Shown here piece after piece: positions 1 through 7,529 of a DNA stretch of 33,805 nt. Position 1 is the stretch's first letter, and each line of letters opens with the position of its first letter. Origin of the DNA: Phoronis ovalis (lineage: Eukaryota > Phoronida > Phoronidae). The notes beneath the pieces are model-generated. The model did no database searches. It worked only from the letters and a program-made list of their open reading frames with translations, and was not told the origin of the DNA. The translations under genes were made by a program, and so were the position numbers. The DNA lies in assembly GCA_028565635.1 (NCBI GenBank), contig JAOXYB010020404.1, forward strand, positions 1-33,805. Direction: 5' to 3'.

Positions 1-2
1 AC

Positions 3-191
3 AACTCTTATACATACAAAGATGGCTTTACAACTACAGAAACTACATCATATGATGGGCATCTGTCTGCACTCGCAGACCTCTTGTTTTATGCCTATTG
101 CACATATAGTGCTATGCATCATCGTCGTATGCAACAAGACGAAGTGTTGACTGGACGATTGAAAGATGGAGTCACCAAGGCTATAGCTTAG
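3..191 (+). CDS. possible C-terminal exon of an unrecognised upstream gene
   Basis: A reading frame is open from the left edge (first full codon at 3) to TAG at 189-191, 62 codons. The composition looks protein-like (charged tail ending in TGRLKDGVTKAIA, a hydrophobic LADLLFYAYCTY stretch) and the DNA is visibly richer in G+C than the repeat-like sequence that starts after the stop. I do not recognise the protein. No AATAAA was seen between the stop and the GPX exon at 692, which counts against a complete gene end here. A 62-codon open frame also occurs by chance in this window many times, so support is modest. A rival reading of the same bases in another frame is a first exon for the neighbouring peroxidase (ATG at 91, donor at 127). 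Confidence 0.35.
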   Translation, partial: NSYTYKDGFTTTETTSYDGHLSALADLLFYAYCTYSAMHHRRMQQDEVLTGRLKDGVTKAIA

Positions 192-229
192 TATCTGTAT
201 TACGCTGGGTAATATTTTTAAGTGACCTT

Positions 230-600
230 GAGAAGTGGGTCAATTGCCAATCTAAATTGACATTTTTTGTTGTGCATAACACTTTCTTTGTCTCGCAATA
301 TATATAACTGCTTCGGTTTTTAGCCAATCAGCTTCATATTTGGTACATGGTAACAATGTTTTGTGGTGATTCAATGTAAGTGTAGAGATCACTTGACTTC
401 TGGGCGATTCAGGGGTGATTCATGATTGCCATAGGTTGGGAAACATAATAGGCTAGGTGGCATTTTAGAATGGCATTGAAAAGTGGGTCAAATACGGATC
501 AGAATCTTTAACATTTTTTGTTGTACGTAACACTTAATTATTTGTCTTGCAATAACCGCTTCAGATTTATGCGATCAGCTTCATGTTTGGTACAGGGTAA
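230..600. repeat. two divergent direct copies of a ~120-bp repeat
   Basis: Segments at about 230-353 and 478-600 align along their length: both have AGTGGGTCAA, then ACATTTTTTGTTGT, then TAACACTT, then TTTGTCT[C/T]GCAATA, then ATCAGCTTCAT[A/G]TTTGGTACA and GGTAA. They are offset by about 248 bp. This is probably a tandemly duplicated or doubly inserted dispersed repeat lying before the first visible peroxidase exon. Confidence 0.75.
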
Positions 601-691
601 ATACATGTAAAAATACAGAGGTCGGTTATAATGTGTGTAATCCTAGGGATGTAATGGGCATTAGACTTGACAAACTTCTTGTTTTCTTCAG

Positions 692-783
692 GCCTCGAAA
701 GATTGGTGGAAGAGTGCTAGCTCTATATATGAATTCAAGGCTAATGATATAGATGGGAATGAAGTGTCCTTAGACAAATATAG
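692..783 (+). CDS. GPX4: GPX4-like, first visible coding exon
   Basis: Acceptor TTTTCTTCAG at 682-691, donor GTAAGT at 784. It reads [15 protein letters not shown] then [13 protein letters not shown] and ends with the first two bases of an Arg codon. Confidence 0.92.
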
Positions 784-3354
784 GTAAGTAAGAAATTTGT
801 GGTAACAGCAGTACAATCTTGTAAAAAGCAAGATGCCTATGAGATTTGATTGGTCTAGAGCTAAATTATATGGCTAAGATATAAAAGCTCTACAGCTCTT
901 CACATTTTTATGCTGTGGATAAAAAATATCACTTATATATTTGAACAAGTAATAGGATTTCTAGAAATCTGAGAAGTCTATTCGACATAAACAATAGCAA
1001 GGGTAGAAATAGAAAGTCATTTTACCTTTAATCACATTGGAAATCAATTCTGTTTGCTTTTGTTCATAGCAATTACTGTAACCTTTCTCTGAAACAAAGG
1101 AAGTAAAATAAGTAAAGGTATAGAATATTTTAAAGTACATTGTAGAAAGAAAGGAAAGGAAAACATTTATAGAGTTGAAATGTCAATTTTCATATAAATC
1201 AATTCAAGAGCAGGCATTATTCAAAACATTTTGTAGCTTTATGCTTGGTGTTAGATTATTATTAGACACATTTTCATTCTAATTCAGTACATTACTGATG
1301 ATCCAGCAAAAGATCACCAAATGCATTTCTGTCAATCTGCCTGTAATACTTATACATACTGTATGTTGTGTAATTTGAGGTAACTGTATTCTAGTTTTGA
1401 TTACTACTATTTTTTTGCTTCGTTGCTCAATATTATTTCTAGAATTTAGTGCTTTACCATATCAGGCATATAAGATACAGTCTTCTACATTATGTGTAAT
1501 TGTCCATATCAGTCCTATGTATCCCATTAATTTGACTATTCAGGGATTTCTGTAAATTTGTGTACCTGATACATTAAAAGCATCTGTTTATTAATTAAAG
1601 AGGCCTATTGTTTTAATTTTTCTAAATTTCTTTGTTTTATGTGCCTGTTCCATTTGTTTTTCAGAGGTCAACTGGTCTTGATTGTAAATGTAGCATCTAA
1701 ATGAGGTTTCACATCGAAGAACTATACTCAGCTTCAAGCTTTGCATGCCAAGTATGCTGAGTCAAAAGGTCTTCGCATTTTAGCCTTCCCCTGCAATCAG
1801 TTTGGTAGTCAGGTAAGTGATTTTTTTTCTTTTTCATTTCTTTGTGGGGATCACCAGATGGTAATTTACAACATTTGGCACATTTACCTGCACCTTTTCT
1901 TCTTAGACATATTTTTTGGTGGACTAGCTATATTCTACATAAATGTACCTTTAAAGGGAATCAACAGGATTAAGGATGTAAATGTATGCAGACAGATGTG
2001 TTCTTAAAAGATTGAATTTTATTCCCTGTTTGTTCTTTTAAATTATAACTTAAAACAAAAGCGTTTGCTTATATTTTTAAATAGGAACCAGACAGTAATG
2101 AAAAAATAAAACAATTTGCAACAGAGGGCTTTGAAGCACAGTTTGATCTGTTTAGTAAGATTGAAGTTAATGGTGATAATGCTCATCCTCTGTATAAGTA
2201 TCTCAAACACAAGAAGCACGGAACCTTGACAAAGTAAGTATCATCCTGCACATTGAAAAATCGTAAAAGCTGTATTGTTGTCAATTCTCTCAAATGAGCA
2301 AGTTAAAATATTTTCTAAACTGATTTTATGGCAACTAAAATAGAGTAGAAATGGATCACTGAGATTGAATCACAGTGTTAGTTTTTATACATTTAACACT
2401 TTATCCCACAACCATTGTTTTTAACATTAAATGTTTATATCTAATTTGTATCTACTTTTTTCGGTAGTGGTTGTCTATAATGCCAGATGCATCAATTTAT
2501 TTTTGCTCGAACAACATGAGCCACTCAAGTTAATTTAATCCATGATTGTCTTCTTTTGGACAAAATCCTGACCCACTCTGCTAATTTGATGAAAAAAAAC
2601 AGGATTGACTGGGAAGCATATCCCTATATAGCAAATCATGTTCAGGAGGAATACAGGGAATGTAACCGACTATGTGTCAAAGCCAGTTTTAACTGAAACA
2701 TTTTTTAAAACAAATGTTCTTACTACTGCAGTGCCATCAAGTGGAATTTCACAAAGTTTCTAGTAGACACAAAAGGACAGCCTGTAATTAGATACGGACC
2801 CAACACAGAACCAAATGTAAGTTATTCTGTTCCTGTTTTAATGAAATATGTTGACTTTAGTTGGTTAACAAATGTAAAAAGTGGAAAATGTTCATCACAA
2901 CTAGATGTTTTTCTATTAATTTTAACAAACTGGCCTCACATTTTCACAGATATGAAGTAATTCCATCGACTTCATATTATATGCTTCCAGGCAACAGTTT
3001 GATAACCAACATTGTTGCCATACCCTTCTTTTGATTTGTGAAGAACTATGATATATTATGATAAAGAGTACAAAAGAAGCTACTCACCTATCATCATCAA
3101 GCTAATAAAAACTACCCAGATACACTAGATATCTCACTAGATTGCACTTAAATATCCATTAGTTGTTTTTGTACTTCTAGTCATATTTATGAAAAGAACC
3201 AATAAAAAAATTCAAAAACAAATTTGCATATGTTAGAAACTACAATGAACAGATCATCTTCTTTTGTTTTTAGACTGTGTAATATTTCTTAATAATAAGA
3301 CAATGATGTTGTTATTTGTAGACTGTAGCAAATGACTTTGGCAAGTACTGGTAG
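692..3354 (+). CDS. GPX4: GPX4-like selenocysteine glutathione peroxidase (gene span, 5' end not established)
   Basis: Joins 692-783, 1665-1812, 2085-2233, 2732-2816 and 3322-3354, giving 168 residues when TGA 1702-1704 is read as selenocysteine. The enzyme reduces lipid and hydrogen peroxides with glutathione or another thiol. Visible family signatures are KSASSIYEF and [14 protein letters not shown], the active-site VNVASKUGFT (Sec at partial residue 44), [14 protein letters not shown] with the catalytic Gln at 80, and AIKWNFTKF with catalytic Trp134 and Asn135. The short form without the tetramer-interface loop fits the monomeric GPX4/PHGPx branch. The C-terminus is VANDFGKYW. Exon 692 starts in phase 0 at a point matching the very beginning of cytosolic GPX4, so an upstream exon must supply the start Met or a targeting peptide. 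All four internal introns have GTAAGT donors. A cysteine homologue is excluded because the codon is TGA and a SECIS lies downstream. Confidence 0.95.
1665..1812 (+). CDS. GPX4: GPX4-like, selenocysteine-containing exon
   Basis: Acceptor TTTTTCAG ends at 1664, donor GTAAGT at 1813. It begins with the last base of the split Arg codon, then [16 protein letters not shown], and ends at the CNQFGSQ motif. The frame continues through TGA 1702-1704 without any other stop. Confidence 0.96.
1702..1704 (+). other. GPX4: UGA selenocysteine codon
   Basis: In-frame TGA between VNVASK and GFT, exactly where the GPX family has its catalytic Sec or Cys. The reading frame on both sides is strongly conserved peroxidase sequence, so this is recoding, not a nonsense mutation. 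The 3' UTR SECIS at 3990-4060 supports this. Confidence 0.96.
2085..2233 (+). CDS. GPX4: GPX4-like, third visible exon
   Basis: Acceptor AAATAG ends at 2084, donor GTAAGT at 2234. It begins [12 protein letters not shown], carries [21 protein letters not shown] and ends within an Asn codon completed by the next exon. Confidence 0.95.
2732..2816 (+). CDS. GPX4: GPX4-like, fourth visible exon
   Basis: Acceptor CTACTGCAG ends at 2731, donor GTAAGT at 2817. It encodes [13 protein letters not shown], which holds the catalytic Trp and Asn, then [11 protein letters not shown]. It ends in phase 0. Confidence 0.95.
3322..3354 (+). CDS. GPX4: GPX4-like, last coding exon
   Basis: Acceptor TATTTGTAG ends at 3321. 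Ten codons, [10 protein letters not shown], then TAG at 3352-3354. It is short but in the right phase and position for the C-terminal helix of the family. Confidence 0.85.
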   Translation, partial: TVANDFGKYW

Positions 3355-3989
3355 AAGTGCAACATTGAATTAACCATTGATTGATTGACAACAACTATTC
3401 TTAAATAGATGATTTAATGTTTAATAATTTTGCAATGTAATCATGTATGAGTAATGTTTTGGAATTGCAAGTATCTTGCAAATATTTTCATGACTGTTAA
3501 TACTAAAAGTCAAGGCAACAAGTCTTTCTAAGATAAAAATGATGAAATGAGAATTGGAATTTTACTTGTAGTAATTAACATTTGTGTACTTTTAATGTAC
3601 TACACTGAAAACATGCATTTGTGATTATGTCTTTCTACTTATATCGAAATCGAGTCTTTTAGAAATAGTATATTGTAGATAATTAAATTCAGATGGGTAT
3701 GGAACAATAAATTATGCTACATACAACAGTACTGGAACCTCTGGTGGAGATTGGAAATTCCAAAGATCCTTTCACTGAAAGACATTGGTAGTTTTAAATA
3801 GAAAGTAAACTTTCCGTTCCATAATTGTCTATATTTAATTATATTGGAACTTTACTGGAGCCACTGGATTGGACATTATGAATGTTCATGGAATGTTAGG
3901 CAGGTTTTATTATATTATAGTCTCTGTTAATTACATAAAGCTTACTCGGGTCTTGTTTGTGAGCCAGCTTTTTAGTTAACGGATATTGC

Positions 3990-4060
3990 AACCCCTGACT
4001 TTATGATGATTTTCTCATAAACCAATCTGATTGGCTGGGAAATTCTGATCCTTTTTGGCA
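3990..4060 (+). promoter_or_regulatory. type 2 SECIS element
   Basis: This 3' UTR stem-loop recruits SBP2 and the selenocysteine elongation factor so that UGA is read as Sec. Visible parts: core strand ATGA at 4003-4006; helix II arms GATTTTCTCA (4008-4017) and TGGGAAATTC (4036-4045), 9 of 10 positions pairing; opposite core strand TGAT at 4046-4049, giving the non-Watson-Crick GA quartet; unpaired AAA at 4019-4021; then an extra apical mini-stem CCAAT-CTG-ATTGG (4022-4034). That mini-stem makes it form 2. The 12-nt spacing from ATGA to the AA-bearing bulge fits the consensus. Helix I below the core is weaker (around GCAACC against GGCATGC). Confidence 0.93.
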
Positions 4061-4082
4061 TGCAACCGTGTCTATGGGTTGG

Positions 4083-4088
4083 AATAAA
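4083..4088 (+). promoter_or_regulatory. poly(A) signal of the GPX4-like gene
   Basis: AATAAA, 34 bases past the SECIS core, followed by a T/TG-rich stretch. An mRNA cleaved here would keep the whole SECIS. Confidence 0.7.
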
Positions 4089-4353
4089 ACTTGACTAATT
4101 GGCTTGGCACCGACACAGATTATGGTATGATATTGTGTATAAGTATTGTTTTTATTGTAAGAAATTTTATCTTAATGATTGCTTTTTTTTCTTGTTGAAA
4201 TAGTTTAATCGTAAGAAATATGTACTTGTAAATTATTCTTTCAATAAGACTATCATTCGATAACTATTTTTTGATTGAAAATAAAATAATTGTCTCGGAA
4301 GATTACATTGAAAGTTATGCTGATACAACTTTTATCAAAAATATACCTTGCTA

Positions 4354-5171
4354 TTACAGTAGGTTTCCGAGTTATGCTCCGACCGGATAAGGTACAAAGT
4401 ACTGGTTTATGACAGCTACTCACGTCATCAGCTTAGCCTGTCGGGGAATTGCTGGGGAAACAGAATCCTGAATTCCGTACACATAAATATATACACACAA
4501 GCACTAATTTATGTATTTAGAATTTTGAGGGATAGGGGTCATCAGACTATTCAGGTAGATAGAGCGGGGCAAACTTATTTTCCTACAGGTGTGAAAGGGA
4601 TCTTTTATTTTCGTGCTGTGGGAATCATTGAATTTTATTTTGGTCGTGCAATGTGATAAACGTTATGTTTCATTTTCGTGTTATAACGTCACATAAATGT
4701 TTGTTTATGCAATAACATTTCCAGTTAGCTGGTACAATCTTTTTATCTTCTTCACAAAAAATGTGCTAACAAATAGATGTTCTGCTGTCTCAGATACAGT
4801 ATTTTGCTGAATAAAAATATGATATATCACTCTCCATCGAAAATCCGTTGAGTACGCTCTAACCATTTTGACTAATCTGCAGTATAATTATCTTCTTAGG
4901 AGCATCCAATAGACTATTAGTACTGCCTACAACCTGTTTACATACAGTAATTATTGTTGAGGTGGGAAAGGATTATATTATTTTCATGACCCATGATTGC
5001 AGGAATTTATCATTTGTGATTCGTAAAAAGGCAATATTATTTCAAGCGGTGGTCCCTACCCATTTCCCCCCTCAATGGCTCGTAATAACAGATATTTCTG
5101 ACCTCATTTTGCCGCGTCACAAACCTGTATGTTGTATATACAAAGGAGCATAACTCAGAAACCTGCTGTAA
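4354..5171. repeat. inverted repeat pair, candidate 818-bp TIR element
   Basis: Positions 4354-4380 and the complement of 5145-5171 match at 25 of 27 bases, sharing the core GAGTTATGCTCC; weaker similarity extends inward for about 50 bp. This could be one transposon with terminal inverted repeats or two oppositely oriented copies of a dispersed repeat. No transposase was seen inside and target-site duplications are not clear. Confidence 0.55.
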
Positions 5172-6072
5172 CAGGTCAGTTTGTCACATTACTGGCTAAC
5201 GTTTTGTTTCCATAGTAATTCAGTATTTTTCAGGAAATTTTACAAAACTGAATTCTGGATCACTTTATTCAAAGAACTTACCCCAGAAGATTTATATATT
5301 CTATTATAATTTCTCTAAGTCAGTTACTCTCGTAAATTCGTAATAATTTATTTTGTGTATTAAATTCAACAATATATCGAAATGGGGAGAACAGCAGAAC
5401 GTGTGAAGTGATAAAATGCAGTTATACAAATGCTTCCGCCAGGTGGCGTTACTATCGTGCACTAGGAACATCTAATCAAAAATATCTAATTATATGATTT
5501 TTCGAATTTTTAATAAGTAATATGTCTAAATGTGTGTAGTTTGTTTATAAACTATTCTTGAACATTTTAATTGCGAATAAATATAATTAATTTAATGCTT
5601 TTATGTTAATACACGAATACAGTAATATTCTGATTTGGTGTATTATGCAAAATCGAGACACTGGACCGGGGAATTCAAGGCACCGGATTTAAAAATCAAA
5701 GTAAACAGTTCATTTTAACAAAATTTTAAAAAGAGAGTGCTGTTATTTATTCATCAGTAATATGTTAACATTGCACCGTGGTATATACATTTTAGAAACT
5801 TCTTCAATTCACGTAAACACCTATTTCAATCCTATGTGAGTGAATGGGGGTTGAATGAAACCAGTTTAATCAGTCTGATGAATAGACCGGAATAGAGCCA
5901 GAGGGCGGAGCCCGTTTAAACAAGAACCTTAGTTGTCTTACATAAATTTATCTATAACGTGTGTGCATGTTGACATTGTCATGAGAGTCGGGACTGTAGC
6001 AGTATATGATTTACCACCAACATATTAAAATGGATATTTTCAGTCATGTATCAGTCGTAGTCTTTTAATGTC

Positions 6073-6806
6073 AGAAGTACTAGTCCTGATCTCATGAGTT
6101 CGTGCTACATGCACCGCTTGCTATGTGAGGCTTCTTAGAGAACCGTCATAAAGAACTCACTGATAGCAATTCCGTTATAAAGTAACTTTAATTTTTGATT
6201 CATCACAAGTATAAGTTTAATATATAAATCCCCTACATCAGAGTTCATGCAGTCATGATATATCCGGATATATTCACTTTCGGGTGAAATAGATAGGCAC
6301 CATAGTTCCAAATTTTATGGAGAGAGGGATAAGTTTGACTATTTATGACTTTGTGATGTGCAAAATGGTAATGATTTGGTCTAATAATTACTGCTTAGTT
6401 TCATGGTCATTGACATTTAATGCATCAAAGTTGCCACTAACCCATTCTATTATTTAGTTCCAGCTCATGACCCCCTGAATTTCTGTGGTTTCTTGGAGCG
6501 AGATCAGTCTCAAGACCAACTATCTCAAAATTCAGGCTGTCTAAAGAAAAGAGTTATTTTTTTCACTAAATAATTCTGCGATTTTGGGTAAAAAGGGTAA
6601 AAATGAGGGTACCCTTTTTGAATCTGAAGAACTGTGATGTGCCCTGCCTTTTTATACTGAGTGACTCGAACGGATTTATAATTCTTTGGAAATTCTCTGT
6701 CAGTATCGAAATTCACTTTCAGCGACTCCAATAATCATTTTATATTCCTGTGCTGGCAAGATTCACAAACCCATGAGATAAGGATCAGGACTAGCTTGTA
6801 GTACTT
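6073..6806. repeat. candidate 0.73-kb inverted-repeat element
   Basis: The left arm at 6073-6105 (AGTAC, TAGTCCTGATC, TCATGAGTTCGTG) matches the complement of 6763-6806 (AGTAC, CTAGTCCTGATC, TCTCATGGGTTTGTG) apart from small insertions. No coding capacity was recognised between the arms, which fits a decayed non-autonomous element. Confidence 0.5.
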
Positions 6807-6889
6807 GTAAGTATGGGATTAATAGATTAACCAAATTAATAAACATATAATCGACACACGTATATATAATCGATGTGCAGTTGTAATTC

Positions 6890-7341
6890 CAGTCTGAATA
6901 AATCCATCCTTTAGTGTTCTGTACCTTCTCGACTAACGTCTTGGCTTAACCATACTCAATTTTTGTTTATTGTCTTGAAAAGCAGAAGAATGATAATCCC
7001 TTTATTTCTATATATTAAAGTGTCACGGAAATCTTGACACCAATAACAGCGGGTAGGGGGTCGATCACACACATGCTGTGCTGCCAGAGTTGAGCAAAAA
7101 GCAAGCTCCTGGCGATACCTATTCAGAATGAGTCGTAATGATAGAATAGACGTGGTAGCTAGGCGACGATGGGTCACGCAGAGAGAAAGGCTTAATTATC
7201 TTGGTTGGCAAAAGATAATGATATAACTATTTCGCTTTTGTTAAATTGAAGGAATATAACAAAAATTGACTATGCATGGTTATAAGCCCAGACGTTAGTT
7301 GAGAGGGTACAGAACACTAACGGATGGATTTATTCAGACTG
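6890..7341. mobile_element. long-TIR MITE, copy 1
   Basis: 452 bp bounded by CAGTCTGAATAAATCC and its complement GGATTTATTCAGACTG. The inverted repeats extend about 80 bp inward with few differences (shared TTAGTGTTCTGTACC, ACTAACGTCT, TCAATTTTTGTT). Flanks read TTGTAATTC at 6881-6889 and TTGTACTTC at 7342-7350, a 9-bp target-site duplication with one mismatch. Long TIRs with a 9-bp duplication suggest a Mutator-like (MULE) origin, but that is inference. No transposase is encoded. A related copy lies at 18572-19060. The right end is 30 bp before the acceptor of the reticulocalbin exon. Confidence 0.88.
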
Positions 7342-7371
7342 TTGTACTTCATGTGGTTTGTTCTTTTATAG

Positions 7372-7390
7372 GTGAACCTGATATCTGATA
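7372..7390 (+). other. 5' UTR part of first reticulocalbin coding exon
   Basis: TTTGTTCTTTTATAG ends at 7371 and looks like a splice acceptor, leaving 19 bases of 5' UTR before ATG 7391. This implies an upstream non-coding first exon that I could not locate. If the acceptor is not used, transcription would start near or within the adjacent MITE. Confidence 0.55.
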
Positions 7391-7529
7391 ATGACCCAGT
7401 TTCTGGTTCTGGTTTTATTTGGTCTTTGTTACGCTGGTCAGCCTGAAGATGTTCAACATTCACATCTAACAGAACATTACACCGATGATGACGAACACAA
7501 TGCTGACTTTGATCATGAAGCTGTGCTAG
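7391..7529 (+). CDS. RCN2: RCN2-like exon 1: signal peptide and acidic N-terminus
   Basis: ATG at 7391, donor GTAAAT at 7530, ending after the first base of Gly47. It encodes the hydrophobic signal sequence and a His/Asp/Glu-rich mature N-terminus (TDDDEHNADFDHE). Confidence 0.9.

Larger units (their letters stand above)
784..3321 (+). other. GPX4-like introns
   Basis: Four introns, 784-1664, 1813-2084, 2234-2731 and 2817-3321. They are A+T-rich and I recognised no further gene, RNA or mobile element in them. Confidence 0.8.
3355..4130 (+). other. GPX4: GPX4-like 3' untranslated region
   Basis: About 0.75 kb from the stop to the poly(A) region, with many stops in all frames. It contains the SECIS element and ends near AATAAA 4083-4088, which is followed by a T/TG-rich stretch (GTATTGTTTTTATTG) typical of a cleavage site. 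A second AATAAA at 4280-4285 could give a longer form. Confidence 0.75.
4131..6889. other. intergenic region between GPX4-like and reticulocalbin genes
   Basis: I see no gene. The stretch holds two candidate inverted-repeat elements (listed separately) and otherwise A+T-rich unrecognised DNA. Short open frames on both strands have no recognisable protein content. Confidence 0.7.

Noticed and set aside
1702-1704. Nonsense mutation or pseudogene of GPX
   Set aside because: TGA is at the catalytic Sec position, all other exons are intact and a SECIS is present.
4962-5153. 63-codon frame in the intergenic region
   Set aside because: No recognisable protein content, and its end runs into an inverted-repeat arm.
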